NCBI RefSeq assembly: GCF_000374805.1
Contig: NZ_KB895357.1
Coordinates: 1-63,649, forward strand
Direction: 5' to 3'
Source: Chitiniphilus shinanonensis DSM 23277
GTDB lineage: Bacteria > Pseudomonadota > Gammaproteobacteria > Burkholderiales > Chitinibacteraceae
Length of the DNA stretch: 63,649 nucleotides
Below the pieces are notes generated by a model, which saw only the letters and a program-made list of their open reading frames with translations, searched no databases and was not told the origin of the DNA. Position 1 is the stretch's first letter; each line of letters starts with the position of its first letter. Shown here piece after piece: positions 48,230 through 57,414 of the stretch. A program made the position numbers and the translations under genes.

Positions 48230-48949
48230 TTAAAGCTCCAACCGCCCCCAGCGGCCGTCGATCAAACCCTCGATCGGGTGGTATTGCGTTTTGTAGGCCA
48301 TCTTGCGACAGGCTTCGATCCAGTAGCCGAGATACACGTAGGGCAGGCCCAGCTGCCGCGCCAGACCCACCTGCCACAGGATGTTGAACACGCCGTAGCT
48401 GGAGCCGGGGATGTCCGGGTCGTAGAAGGTGTAGACCGACGACAGGCCGTCCTCCAGCTGATCGACGAGGCTGACCATCCGCACCACGCCGGCTTCGCGG
48501 AATTCGGCCAGGAAGCTGGCGACGTTGCTCTTGAGGATGAAGCTCTCGTACTGCTCGCGGCCATCTTCGTCCATGCCGCCGCCGGAATGGCGCGCCGCCT
48601 GGTAGCGCTGGTACAGCCGGAAATGCGCCTCGGAATACTCCAGCCCCAGGATGCGGGTCTTGAGGTTGGCGTGATGGCGCGCGGCGCGGCGCTGGGTGCG
48701 GTTGGGCTCGAATTCGGCCACCGGCAGGCGCACCGGCACGCAGGCCTGGCAGGCGTCGCAATGCGGGCGGTAGACGAACTGGCCGCTGCGGCGAAAGCCG
48801 TGTTGCACCAGCTGGCTGTAGGTGCGGGTGTCGATCAGTTCGGACGGCACCGCCACCTGCGAGCGCGCCAGCTGGTCCGGCAGGTAGCTGCACGGGTACG
48901 GCGCGGTGGCGTAGAACTGGAGCTGGATCGTGTGGCCGCGTGGGTTCAT
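48230..48949 (-). CDS. bpt: Aspartate/glutamate leucyltransferase Bpt
   Basis: 239 residues. N-terminal [16 protein letters not shown] and the zinc-ribbon-like [14 protein letters not shown] (CxxCxxC, about residues 64-70), then the GNAT-like C-terminal domain with [21 protein letters not shown] and [22 protein letters not shown]. It transfers Leu from tRNA to proteins with N-terminal Asp or Glu, feeding the N-degron pathway. Its ATGA start overlaps the aat stop. Confidence 0.95.
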   Translation of the reverse strand: MNPRGHTIQLQFYATAPYPCSYLPDQLARSQVAVPSELIDTRTYSQLVQHGFRRSGQFVYRPHCDACQACVPVRLPVAEFEPNRTQRRAARHHANLKTRILGLEYSEAHFRLYQRYQAARHSGGGMDEDGREQYESFILKSNVASFLAEFREAGVVRMVSLVDQLEDGLSSVYTFYDPDIPGSSYGVFNILWQVGLARQLGLPYVYLGYWIEACRKMAYKTQYHPIEGLIDGRWGRLEL

Positions 48950-49656
48950 CGTGATGGCGTTCCCGGATTGTCGCAGTGGTAGTTCCAGGGCCCGGGCAGG
49001 TCGGGCCGACTCGTCAGTATGCCCAGCGTAGCAACAAAATCGTCACGTGCTATTTCGCTTGCACCGAAACGGGCGAGGTGATCCGTGCGCATCTGGCAGT
49101 CGATCAGGCCGAAGCCCTGCTCCGCCAGCCAGCGCACCAGGTGCACGAAGGCGATCTTGGAGGCGTCCGGCGCGCGGGCGAACATCGATTCGCCGTAGAA
49201 CATGCGGCCGAGCGCCACGCCGTACAGGCCGCCGACGAGCCGGCCGTCGATCCAGCACTCGGCCGAATGCGCATGGCCCAGGCGGTGCAGGTCGCCGTAG
49301 GCTTCGCGCATCTCGTCGGTGATCCAGGTGCCGTGCTCGGTGCCACGCGGTGCGGCGCAACCCGCCATCACCTGGTCGAAGGCGCGGTCGAAGGTGACCG
49401 CGTAAGGCTTGTTGCGCAGCACCTTGGCCAGCGAGCGCGGCACGTGCAGCGCCTGCGGCGGCAACACGGTGCGCGGATGCGGGCTCCACCACAGGATGGG
49501 CTCGCCGGGCATGTACCAGGGAAAGATGCCGCGCCGGTAGGCGGCCAGCAGCCAGTCGGGCGTCAGGGCGCCGCCGGCCGCCAGCAGGCCGTTGGGCTCC
49601 GCCATGGCGCTGGCCAGCGGCGGAAAACCGGGGGTACGGCCCAACCAGGGAATCAT
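48946..49656 (-). CDS. aat: Leucyl/phenylalanyl-tRNA--protein transferase
   Basis: 236 residues with [70 protein letters not shown] and [18 protein letters not shown], the full set of Aat signatures. Adds Leu or Phe to N-terminal Lys/Arg of proteins for ClpS-ClpAP degradation. Coupled to bpt (4-bp overlap), so both N-degron transferases are made together. Confidence 0.97.
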   Translation of the reverse strand: MIPWLGRTPGFPPLASAMAEPNGLLAAGGALTPDWLLAAYRRGIFPWYMPGEPILWWSPHPRTVLPPQALHVPRSLAKVLRNKPYAVTFDRAFDQVMAGCAAPRGTEHGTWITDEMREAYGDLHRLGHAHSAECWIDGRLVGGLYGVALGRMFYGESMFARAPDASKIAFVHLVRWLAEQGFGLIDCQMRTDHLARFGASEIARDDFVATLGILTSRPDLPGPWNYHCDNPGTPSR

Positions 49657-49671
49657 CGCGGCTGGGCCGGC

Positions 49672-50094
49672 TTACTTGCCCTTGCCGCGACAGTCGGCAC
49701 AGACGCCGTACAGATAAAGCTCGTGTTCCTGGATTTCGAAATCGTGCTTGGCGGCGATGGCGTCCTGGCGCCGTTCGATCTCGGGATCGTAGAACTCCTC
49801 GACCTTGCCGCACTTCACGCATACCAGGTGATCGTGGTGGCCACCCTGGTTCAGTTCGAACACGGCCTTGCCGGATTCGAAATGGTGGCGCACCAGGATG
49901 CCCGCCTGCTCGAACTGGGTCAGCACGCGGTAGACGGTGGCCAGGCCGATGTCCGTGTTGTCGGACAGCAGCAGGCGGTACACGTCTTCGGCGGTCATGT
50001 GACGTTGTTCGCTGTTCTCGAACAGATTCAGGATCTTGAGGCGGGGGCCGGTGGCTTTCAGGCCGGCATCCTTGAGGTCGGTAGCATTGCTCAT
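49672..50094 (-). CDS. fur: Ferric uptake regulator Fur
   Basis: 140 residues: winged helix with [29 protein letters not shown] and [15 protein letters not shown], metal-site [16 protein letters not shown] and a C-terminal CADC pair for structural zinc. Represses iron-uptake genes with Fe2+ as co-repressor; ftrABCD 1.6 kb away is a plausible target. The start is at the [19 protein letters not shown]; an upstream extension has no family support. Divergent from bamE, a common arrangement. Confidence 0.97.
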   Translation of the reverse strand: MSNATDLKDAGLKATGPRLKILNLFENSEQRHMTAEDVYRLLLSDNTDIGLATVYRVLTQFEQAGILVRHHFESGKAVFELNQGGHHDHLVCVKCGKVEEFYDPEIERRQDAIAAKHDFEIQEHELYLYGVCADCRGKGK

Positions 50095-50244
50095 CGGGTT
50101 GTCTCCGCTAGGCTGCGGCAAGTGTCTAGTCAAGGTATGATATAGCGTTTGGCAAGCAACGAAAAACCAGAGCCTGCCCCAACCGCCGCCACTTGCGCTT
50201 GTGGCGGTCCGCCGCGAAAACCCGCCCGTCACAGATTCCTAGGC

Positions 50245-50715
50245 ATGCAAACCATCAAACCGATTCTGCTTACCCTGACCCTGGTCGGCGCGCTGTCGGG
50301 CTGCGGCCTTCTCAACGCCGTGCCGCACTACAAGCTCGACATCCCGCAAGGCAACCAGGTGACCGCCGACAAGGTGGCCGGCCTGAAAGAAGGCATGAGC
50401 CACAACCAGGTGCGCTTCCTGCTCGGCACGCCGCTGCTGAACGATCCGTTCCATGCCGACCGCTGGGATTATGTCTACAGCGACGCCAAGGGCGGCAAGC
50501 TGCTGACCCGCCACGTGTTCACCGTGTTCTTCGAAGGCGACCGGCTGGTGCGCTGGGAAGGCGAAACCCTGCCCGCCGCGCCCGACACCACGCTGCGCAT
50601 GACCAGCGAGCCCAAGAAGGAAGACGCTGCCGTGATCGGCTCCGAGATCAACCCCGGCTCGCCGGGCACGACCAAGGATGTCGAGGTCAAGCCCATCATC
50701 GACAAGGATTTCTGA
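50245..50715 (+). CDS. bamE: Outer-membrane assembly lipoprotein BamE
   Basis: 156 residues. Lipoprotein signal with lipobox LSGC (Cys about residue 20), then the SmpA/OmlA domain with [35 protein letters not shown]. Part of the BAM complex inserting beta-barrels in the outer membrane. A C-terminal tail of about 45 residues exceeds E. coli BamE (113). The stop overlaps the dapB start by one base. Confidence 0.95.
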   Translation: MQTIKPILLTLTLVGALSGCGLLNAVPHYKLDIPQGNQVTADKVAGLKEGMSHNQVRFLLGTPLLNDPFHADRWDYVYSDAKGGKLLTRHVFTVFFEGDRLVRWEGETLPAAPDTTLRMTSEPKKEDAAVIGSEINPGSPGTTKDVEVKPIIDKDF

Positions 50716-51515
50716 TGCCCGTGAAGATCGCCATCGCCGGCGCCTCCGGCCGCATGGGCCGCATGCTGATCGAGGCCGTGCTGGCGACCCCCGACTGCGC
50801 GCTGCACGCCGCGCTCGACCGCGCCGGCGGCGAGGCGCTCGGTCAGGACGCCACTGCCTTCCTGGGCCGCGCCTCGGGCGTGCTCATCACCGACGACCTG
50901 GGCGCGCTGGCCGGCGCCGACGTGCTGATCGACTTCACCCGCCCCGAGGGCACGCTGGCGCATCTGGCGCGTTGCCGCGCGCTGGGCGTGAACATGATCA
51001 TCGGCACCACCGGCTTCGACGAGGCCGGCCGCGCCGCGATCCACGCCGCCAGCAGCGAGATCGCCATCGTTTCGGCCTACAACATGAGCGTCGGCGTGAA
51101 CCTGGTGTTCAAGCTGCTGGAGGTGGCCGCGCGCGTGCTCAACCAGGGCTACGACGTGGAAATCGTCGAGATGCACCACAAGCACAAGGTGGACGCGCCC
51201 TCCGGCACCGCCATCGCCATGGGCGAAGCCGTGGCCCGAGCCTGGGAGCAGGAGCTTAAAGACATCGCCACCTGGTCGCGCGAGGGCATCACCGGCGAGC
51301 GTCAGAACGGCACCATCGGCTTTGCCGCGCTGCGCGGCGGCGACGTGATCGGCGACCACACCGTCGTGTTCGCCGGCCCCGGCGAGCGGGTGGAGATCAC
51401 CCACAAGGCCAGCAACCGCACCATCTACGCGCAGGGCAGCCTGCGCGCGGCGCAGTTCCTGGCCGGGCGCCGTAGCGGGCATTTCACGATGCAGGATGTG
51501 CTGGGGCTGAATTGA
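50715..51515 (+). CDS. dapB: 4-hydroxy-tetrahydrodipicolinate reductase
   Basis: 266 residues with the dinucleotide-binding motif [37 protein letters not shown] and the active-site [15 protein letters not shown]. Reduces HTPA to tetrahydrodipicolinate with NAD(P)H in lysine and meso-DAP synthesis. Starts within the bamE stop (TGATG), so it is in the same transcript. Confidence 0.98.
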   Translation: MPVKIAIAGASGRMGRMLIEAVLATPDCALHAALDRAGGEALGQDATAFLGRASGVLITDDLGALAGADVLIDFTRPEGTLAHLARCRALGVNMIIGTTGFDEAGRAAIHAASSEIAIVSAYNMSVGVNLVFKLLEVAARVLNQGYDVEIVEMHHKHKVDAPSGTAIAMGEAVARAWEQELKDIATWSREGITGERQNGTIGFAALRGGDVIGDHTVVFAGPGERVEITHKASNRTIYAQGSLRAAQFLAGRRSGHFTMQDVLGLN

Positions 51516-51530
51516 CCGACACCCCCATTG

Positions 51531-51558
51531 AAAAAGGACGCCACGGCGTCCTTTTTTC
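51531..51558 (+). terminator. Intrinsic terminator of bamE-dapB
   Basis: AAAAAGGACGC-CAC-GGCGTCCTTTTTT stem with six T residues. Confidence 0.92.
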
Positions 51559-51602
51559 ATGTGCAACCCAAGCCATCGTGGCCGACGGCACACTGGCCAA
51601 TT

Positions 51603-51624
51603 AACAATAATTAATCTCATTTAG
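51603..51624 (+). promoter_or_regulatory. Possible Fur box before ftrA
   Basis: AT-rich AACAATAATTAATCTCATT stretch resembles a degenerate Fur box (about 10 of 19 matches to the classical consensus), about 50 bp before the ftrA start in an otherwise GC-rich leader. Confidence 0.45.
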
Positions 51625-51671
51625 AGTATCGCTCGCGTACAGTGCCCTCCTGTCTGTCGCAGGGAGGTCCC

Positions 51672-52205
51672 ATGATTCGTTACGTACTGGCCGCCGTGGC
51701 CGTCGCCACCGCCTTTTCCGCCCAAGCCGCCGAGTACCCGATCGGCAAGCCCGCCATCAGGAACGGCATGGAAATCGGCGCGGTGTATCTGCAACCGATC
51801 AAGATGGACCCGCCCGGCATGATGCAGGACGCCGCCAAGACCGACGTGCACCTGGAAGCCGACATCCACGCCGTGGCCAACAATCCCAACGGCTTCGCCG
51901 AAGGCGACTGGATGCCCTACCTGGTGGTGAAGTACGAGATCCAGAAGGTGGGCAGCAAGAACGTCATCAAGGGCGACTTCATGCCGATGGTGGCCAGCGA
52001 TGGCCCGCACTACGGCGACAACGTCAAGCTGGAAGGCCCGGGCAAGTACAAGCTGAAGTACACCATCCTGCCGCCGTCGGAGAACGTGCACGCGCACTTC
52101 GGCCGCCATGTGGACAAGGAAACCGGCGTCGGCCCGTGGTTCAAGCCGTTCGAGCTGAACTATGAGTTCACTTTCGCCGGCACCGGCAAGAAGGGCGGCT
52201 ACTGA
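51672..52205 (+). CDS. ftrA: Periplasmic ferrous-iron-binding protein (P19/FetP/FtrA family)
   Basis: 177 residues, signal peptide to about residue 19 (AFSAQA), then the P19/Tp34 iron-binding beta-sandwich with EIGAVYLQPIKM, the Met-rich DPPGMMQDAAKTDVHLEADIHA and YTILPPSENVHAHFGRHVDKETGVGPWFKPF. Binds Fe2+ (and copper) in the periplasm as first component of an FtrABCD-type importer. AGGGAGG precedes the start. Stop overlaps ftrB by one base. Confidence 0.9.
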   Translation: MIRYVLAAVAVATAFSAQAAEYPIGKPAIRNGMEIGAVYLQPIKMDPPGMMQDAAKTDVHLEADIHAVANNPNGFAEGDWMPYLVVKYEIQKVGSKNVIKGDFMPMVASDGPHYGDNVKLEGPGKYKLKYTILPPSENVHAHFGRHVDKETGVGPWFKPFELNYEFTFAGTGKKGGY

Positions 52206-52531
52206 TGCTCGGACGCCGTTCGCTGGCCGGCGCGTTGCTGCTGCTGACGGTGGCCGCGCACGCGGAAGACCTGCCGGTGTTCCGCGTGTTGTTCAAGGAC
52301 GGCACCATCGCGCCGACCCGCATCCAGGCCCCTGCCGGCAAGCGTTTCAAGCTGGAAGTGGTCAACGCCGGCAAGACACCGGTGGAGTTCGAAAGCCTGC
52401 CGTTGCGCAAGGAAAAGGTGCTCGGCCCCGGCGTGACCTCGTTCGTGGTGATCAAGGCGTCGCAGGCGGGCGAATACCCGTTCTTCGACGACTTTCACCA
52501 GCAGGCGCGGGGCGTGATCGTCATCAAATAA
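52205..52531 (+). CDS. ftrB: Periplasmic cupredoxin-like protein FtrB
   Basis: 108 residues, signal peptide to about residue 20 (VAAHAE), single cupredoxin-like domain (PVFRVLFKDGTIAPTRIQAPAGKRFKLEVVNAGKTPVEFESLP; EYPFFDDFHQQARGVIVIK). In the Bordetella system FtrB is proposed to oxidise iron with copper before permeation. The inverted-repeat element at 52531 begins at the last base of the stop TAA and separates this gene from ftrC. Confidence 0.85.
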   Translation: MLGRRSLAGALLLLTVAAHAEDLPVFRVLFKDGTIAPTRIQAPAGKRFKLEVVNAGKTPVEFESLPLRKEKVLGPGVTSFVVIKASQAGEYPFFDDFHQQARGVIVIK

Positions 52532-52643
52532 GAGCGGCTAACAAAACCTCCTGGCGGCGTCGCGCTCACTTGCAGTACTACCCGTACTGTCTGAGTTTCG
52601 CGCTTCTTGCCAGGACCGCTTCGCTGGTTTTGTTAGCGGCTCT
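52531..52643. mobile_element. MITE-like inverted repeat (113 bp) between ftrB and ftrC
   Basis: Perfect 18-bp terminal inverted repeats AGAGCGGCTAACAAAACC and complement; inner palindromic segments (CCTGGC, GCGTCGCGCTC, GTACTACCCGTACTG). No coding capacity. The left end begins at the final base of the ftrB stop codon; TA borders the left side and lies next to the right side. Confidence 0.8.
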
Positions 52644-52868
52644 AGAGCGGGCCACCCAGGCCGGGGCAAGTGCTCCGAACGTGGTCTTCAGCCGCGCCGC
52701 CGGCGCCCCGCCCCGTCCGCACCGCGCCACGGGGCGGGGGTCATTGCGGTTCGCGGTCGGGTGGTAAGCGTCGCTGCATGAGCGGTCGACAAAATCCGGT
52801 GTAGCGATTCCGGCAACGAGCGCGACACAGCCAGCAGGGTTTGGTTGGCCGATCCAAAGAGGTATTGC

Positions 52869-53678
52869 ATGGAACAAGTTCTGTTCATCGTCTGGCGCGA
52901 AAGCGTCGAAGCGCTGCTAGTGGTCGGCATTCTCTATGCCTGGCTCAAGGCATCCCCCGCCGGCCAGCCCGGCATCAAGTACCTGTGGGGCGGCGTCGTC
53001 GCCGGCCTGGTGCTGTCCGCGCTGCTGGCGCTGGCCATCCTCGGTGTGTCGTCGTGGCTGTCGGACGACGGCCAGGAGTACTTCCAGGCCGGCATGGCGC
53101 TGGTCGCCGCCGCGCTGGTGGTACAGATGGTGTACTGGATGCGCAAGCACGGCCGCACGCTCAAGCGCGAGCTGGAAGGCGGGCTGTCCAACGCGGTATC
53201 GCGCGCCAACTGGTGGGGCCTGACGGTGCTGGTGATGGTGGCGGTGGCGCGCGAAGGCTCGGAAACCGTGGTGTTCCTTTACGGCAGCGTGGCCGGCGCC
53301 GACGCGGCGCAATGGCCGCACCTGCTCCTGGCCGGCGCGCTGGGCCTGCTGGCGGCGTTCTTCACCTTCTGGCTGCTGCAACTGGGCGGCAAGGTGCTGA
53401 CCTGGCGCCGCTTCTTCGCGCTCACCGAAGTGCTGCTGCTGTTGCTGGCCGGCGCGCTGCTGGTCAGCGGCCTGGAGAAACTGGTCGATCTGGGCACCCT
53501 GCCCAGCCTGCTCGACCCGGTGTGGGACAGCTCCGCCCTGCTGGACGACAGCCAGTCCATCGGCAAGGTACTGGCCGATTTCGCCGGCTACCGCTCGCAT
53601 CCGGCACTGATGGTGCTGCTGTTGTGGCTGGCCTATTGGGGCACCACCGTCACCCTGTTGCGGCGCGGTCGCGGATGA
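52869..53678 (+). CDS. ftrC: High-affinity iron permease FtrC (FTR1 family)
   Basis: 269 residues, seven spans, with both Fe-binding motifs REXXE: WRESVEALL in span 1 and AREGSETVV in span 4. Moves iron across the inner membrane. A 225-bp gap after the inverted repeat contains no gene. The start ATG at 52869 begins MEQVLFIVWRESVEALL as in the family. Stop overlaps ftrD (ATGA). Confidence 0.94.
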   Translation: MEQVLFIVWRESVEALLVVGILYAWLKASPAGQPGIKYLWGGVVAGLVLSALLALAILGVSSWLSDDGQEYFQAGMALVAAALVVQMVYWMRKHGRTLKRELEGGLSNAVSRANWWGLTVLVMVAVAREGSETVVFLYGSVAGADAAQWPHLLLAGALGLLAAFFTFWLLQLGGKVLTWRRFFALTEVLLLLLAGALLVSGLEKLVDLGTLPSLLDPVWDSSALLDDSQSIGKVLADFAGYRSHPALMVLLLWLAYWGTTVTLLRRGRG

Positions 53679-55090
53679 GGTCGGCCCCTGCGTTTTCCGC
53701 CCCGGCCGGCAGTGCGCTGCGCCGGGGCGCCTCCGTCTTCGGCGACTTGCTGCGCCGCCATTCGCGGCTGCTGCGCCGGTTGCAATGGGCCATCGTCGCC
53801 GTCTACCTATTCCTGTTGATCGTGCCGGTGTTCCTGCCGCTGCCGGACGAGACCGCGCACGTGTTCGACAACCTGACCGTGGCTGCGCAGTTCGCCTTCT
53901 GGGGCATCTGGTGGCCGTTCGTGCTGGTGTCGATGCCGCTGCTGGGACGCGCCTGGTGCGGCTGGCTGTGCCCGGAAGGCATGCTCGCCGAATGGGCCAG
54001 CGAACGCGGCCTGGGCAAGCCGATCCCGCGCTGGATGCGCTGGGGCGGCTGGCCGTTCGTGGCGTTCGCCTGTACCACCATCTACGGCCAGTTGGTCAGC
54101 GTCTACCAGTATCCGCGCGCGGTGGCGCTGGTGCTGGGCGGCTCGACGCTGGCCGCGGTCGGCGTCGGGCTGGTCTACGGCCGCAGCAAGCGCGTGTGGT
54201 GCCGTTACCTGTGCCCGGTGAACGGCGTGTTCCACGTGCTGAGCAAGCTGGCGCCGTGGCACTTCAAGGTGGACGGCGCGGCGTGGCATGCCTCGACCCG
54301 CCAGCCGCACCGGGTGATCCCGATCGCCGCGGTGAACTGCGCGCCGCTGCTGCCGCTGCGCCACATGCAGGGCGCGGCCGACTGTCACATGTGCGGCCGT
54401 TGCAGCGGCCATCGCGACGCCATCGCCCTCGCCCCGCGCTCGCCCGAGGCCGAGATCGTCGAGGTGGCGCAGGCCGACCGCTGGCAGACCCGGCTGATCG
54501 TGTTCGGCATGATGGGCATCGCGCTGGGCGCCTTCCTGTGGTCGGCCAGCCCGTGGCTGGTGGCGCTCAAGCAAAGCATCGCCGAGTGGCTGATCGAACG
54601 CGACCTGCTGTGGCCGCTGGCCGACAACGCGCCGTGGTGGCTGCTGACCCATTACCCCGAGGTCAACGACAGTTTCTCGTGGCTGGACGGCGGCCTGCTG
54701 CTGGGCTTCATCGCCACCAGCGGCGCGCTGGTGGGCGGCTGGCTGTACGGCGCGCTGCGCCTGGCCGACCGGCTGCTGCCCGGCCGCGACGCCGACAGTT
54801 TCGACCGGCTGGCGCAGGCGTTGATCCCGCTGGCGGGCTGCGGCGTGTTCCTGGGCCTGTCGGCCACCACCGTCACCCTGCTCAAGCACGAGGGCCTGAC
54901 CAGCGTCTGGACCAACGACGCACGCTACGCGCTGCTGGCGCTGGCCACCGCGTGGTCGCTACGACTGGCCTGGCGGCTGGCGGCACGACGCGGCGCGGGC
55001 AAGGCACGGCGCACGGCGGCATTGTTGGCAACGGCGGTGGGACTGGCGCCGTTCCTGGGCGCGTGGGCGTTGTTCTTCAGCGTGTGGTGA
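53675..55090 (+). CDS. ftrD: Membrane polyferredoxin FtrD (4Fe-4S, NapH/CcoG-like)
   Basis: 471 residues with about eight spans and cysteine motifs CGWLCPEG, CRYLCPVNG and CHMCGRCSGH, typical of membrane 4Fe-4S proteins related to NapH. In FtrABCD it is proposed to accept electrons released when Fe2+ is oxidised before uptake by FtrC. Translationally coupled to ftrC; terminator follows. Confidence 0.88.
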   Translation: MRSAPAFSAPAGSALRRGASVFGDLLRRHSRLLRRLQWAIVAVYLFLLIVPVFLPLPDETAHVFDNLTVAAQFAFWGIWWPFVLVSMPLLGRAWCGWLCPEGMLAEWASERGLGKPIPRWMRWGGWPFVAFACTTIYGQLVSVYQYPRAVALVLGGSTLAAVGVGLVYGRSKRVWCRYLCPVNGVFHVLSKLAPWHFKVDGAAWHASTRQPHRVIPIAAVNCAPLLPLRHMQGAADCHMCGRCSGHRDAIALAPRSPEAEIVEVAQADRWQTRLIVFGMMGIALGAFLWSASPWLVALKQSIAEWLIERDLLWPLADNAPWWLLTHYPEVNDSFSWLDGGLLLGFIATSGALVGGWLYGALRLADRLLPGRDADSFDRLAQALIPLAGCGVFLGLSATTVTLLKHEGLTSVWTNDARYALLALATAWSLRLAWRLAARRGAGKARRTAALLATAVGLAPFLGAWALFFSVW

Positions 55091-55120
55091 ACCCGTTGCG
55101 ATACGAACGGGCAAAAGGAA

Positions 55121-55150
55121 ACGGGGCGCCTGACTGGACGCCCCGTTTGT
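55121..55150 (+). terminator. Intrinsic terminator of ftrABCD
   Basis: ACGGGGCG-CCTGACTGGA-CGCCCCGT then TTGTCTT. Confidence 0.8.
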
Positions 55151-55415
55151 CTTCGAACCCAACACGTTTCACGAGTGCTATGCCTGGGCCCTAGTACGGG
55201 CTCATGTGCGCGCTAGGAGTTCGCGCCAGGAATCATCATCGTCGATCACGGCCAACTAACTTCGGCAAACGTGCCTCTAGAGGTTAAAGAACGGACTCTG
55301 ATTCAATCAGCCAACAGGCTTGCGCTCGCGGGCCCGAAGACAGTTCCACCTTATGCCCGCCCCATCCGGCTTTCAAGTGCAGCAGCGTGAACGGTCGCAG
55401 CAAGGATGATCTGGA
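55151..55415. other. Non-coding gap between ftrD and the flavoprotein gene
   Basis: Convergent gap. I see no gene, RNA or repeat here. Confidence 0.5.
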
Positions 55416-56588
55416 TCAAGCCGCACTGCCGGCCGCGAAGCCGGACGACCACGCCCACTGGAAGTTGTACCCGCCCAGCCAGCCGGTCACGTCCACCACC
55501 TCGCCGATGAAGAACAGCCCCGGCACCGTGCGCGCCATCATGCTGCGCGAATCCAGTCCGGCGGTATCGACGCCGCCGCGCGTGACCTCGGCCTTCTTGT
55601 AGCCCACCGTGCCCGACGGCACCACCTGCCAGCGCTTCAGGCTGTCCTCCAGGCTGCGCAGCGCCTTGGCGGAATACTGCTTGAGCGGCTTGTTGTCGCC
55701 CAGCCCGGCGACGATGGCCTGCGCCAGGCGCTTGGGCAGCGCGTCGGCCAGCACGTTGGCCAGCAGCGCGTCGCGATTGGCGTCCGCCAGCAGTTCGTCC
55801 AGCGTACGCTCGGGCAGCAGGTCGATGACGACGGGCTGGCCCGGCTGCCAGTACGACGAGATCTGCAGCATGGCCGGACCCGACGCGCCGCGATGGGTGA
55901 ACAGCGTGGCCTCGCGGAACTGCGTGCGACCGGTGGCGACGATGCTGTCGTCCACCGCCACGCCGGCCAGCTCCTCACGCAGATCCTCGGGCTGGAAGGT
56001 GAACGGCACCAGCGCGGGCGCGGTCGGCACGATCTCCAGCCCGAACTGGCGCGCCAGTTCGTAGCCGAAGCCGGTGGCGCCGATCTGCGGAATCGACAAC
56101 CCGCCGCTGGCGATCACCAGCGATGCGCAATGCCAGGTCTCGCCGGGCGTGGTCACTTCGAAGCCGTCGTCCAGCCGGCGCACCGCGGTCACCGACGTGC
56201 CCATGCGCCAAGTGGCGCCGCCCTCGTCCACCTCGGCCTTCAGCAGGTCGATCACCGCGCCCGAGCCCTGGTCGCAGAACAACTGCCCCAGCGTCTTTTC
56301 GTGCCAGCTCAGGCCATGGCGCGCCATCAGCTTGAGGAAGTCGTGCTGGGTATAACGCGCCAGCGCCGATTTGCAATAGTGCGGATTGCGCGACAGATAG
56401 CATTCCGGCCGCACGTCCAGATTGGTGAAGTTGCAGCGGCCGCCGCCCGAGATGCGGATCTTTTCCGCCAGCCTGGTGGCGTGGTCGATCAGCACCACCG
56501 AGCGTCCGCGCGCGCCGGCGGTGGCCGCGCACATCATGCCGGCCGCGCCCGCGCCGATCACCACCACATCCGTCGTCCGTTGCGTCAT
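55416..56588 (-). CDS. HI0933/YhiN-family FAD-dependent oxidoreductase
   Basis: 390 residues. N-terminal FAD-binding Rossmann motif VVVIGAGAAGMMCAATAGARG, the family stretch KIRISGGGRCNFTN, ASGGLSIPQIGATGFGYELA and the C-terminal FAD contact PGLFFIGEVVDVTGWLGGYNFQWAWSSG. Family members are cytosolic flavoproteins of uncertain substrate (YhiN/BaiN-like). Start MTQRTTDVVVIG is the only sensible one. Confidence 0.93.
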   Translation of the reverse strand: MTQRTTDVVVIGAGAAGMMCAATAGARGRSVVLIDHATRLAEKIRISGGGRCNFTNLDVRPECYLSRNPHYCKSALARYTQHDFLKLMARHGLSWHEKTLGQLFCDQGSGAVIDLLKAEVDEGGATWRMGTSVTAVRRLDDGFEVTTPGETWHCASLVIASGGLSIPQIGATGFGYELARQFGLEIVPTAPALVPFTFQPEDLREELAGVAVDDSIVATGRTQFREATLFTHRGASGPAMLQISSYWQPGQPVVIDLLPERTLDELLADANRDALLANVLADALPKRLAQAIVAGLGDNKPLKQYSAKALRSLEDSLKRWQVVPSGTVGYKKAEVTRGGVDTAGLDSRSMMARTVPGLFFIGEVVDVTGWLGGYNFQWAWSSGFAAGSAA

Positions 56589-56730
56589 GCGTTGTCCCTG
56601 GCTGCCGCGTCGATGCGGCCGTCGGGCGCGATTGTAGGGGAATCGGCCCGCGCGCGGGCCACGTGGCCGCGTCACACCGTCATCCGCTTGCTTTACACTG
56701 CGGTCCAACCTCTTCACGCCCTGCCCGACC

Positions 56731-57378
56731 ATGCCGTTGCGCCTGCTGACCGCCCTGATCCTCTGCCTGCCCGCCTGGAGCCTGGCCGCCGTGCTGGTGA
56801 CCGCCGTCGAAGGCGACGCGCGCCGCGAAGGCCAGCCGCTGGCCGCCTTCGCCACGCTGGAGCCGGGCGCGGCGGTGCAGTTGCCGGCCGGCGCCAGCAT
56901 CCGCCTGGCCGATACCGAACGGGCGCGCCAGGGACGCTGGGAAGGCCCGGCCACGCTGCGCATCGACGCCGGCGGCATCCGCGCCGAAGGCCGGCAGACC
57001 GAACGCAACGCGCTGCCCGGCGCCATCCGCGCCGCGTTGCTGCGCGCACCGGCCAACCTGGCCAAGGTGGCCGAACTCGACGACGACCTGCCCAGCCGCC
57101 TGATCAGCGCCCGGCTGACCCAGGCACGCCAGCAATACCAGCGCTGGCGCACCCAGTTCGCGGCCGACGACGTGGCGCCCGAGCTGTACCTGCTCGACGT
57201 GCAACTCGCCGCGCGCGACGGCCTGGGCATCCAGGCCACGTTGGCCGAAATGGCGCGCCGCCAGCCGCACAACACGCAGCTGGCACGGCTGTCCGCGCAC
57301 ATGGTGTCGCTCAACCTGGCGATGAGCCCGGGCGACCCCGGCGCGCAGCTGGAAGTGAAGCCGCTGCTCACGCCCTGA
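56731..57378 (+). CDS. Exported protein, FecR-like region, unknown function
   Basis: 215 residues, signal peptide to about residue 19 (LPAWSLA), then VEGDARREGQPLAAFATLEPGAAVQLPAGASIRLAD, which resembles FecR-type beta-sandwich repeats, and a helical C-terminal half. No firm family. It stands 36 bp before the DUF924 gene on the same strand, so co-transcription is likely. Confidence 0.65.
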   Translation: MPLRLLTALILCLPAWSLAAVLVTAVEGDARREGQPLAAFATLEPGAAVQLPAGASIRLADTERARQGRWEGPATLRIDAGGIRAEGRQTERNALPGAIRAALLRAPANLAKVAELDDDLPSRLISARLTQARQQYQRWRTQFAADDVAPELYLLDVQLAARDGLGIQATLAEMARRQPHNTQLARLSAHMVSLNLAMSPGDPGAQLEVKPLLTP

Positions 57379-57414
57379 CTGCGTGCTTTATCCCATCCGC
57401 ACCGAGGAACCCGC

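Noticed and set aside
55151-55415. Possible tRNA or small RNA gene in the ftrD/flavoprotein gap
   Set aside because: No cloverleaf, T-loop consensus or terminator of its own could be found.
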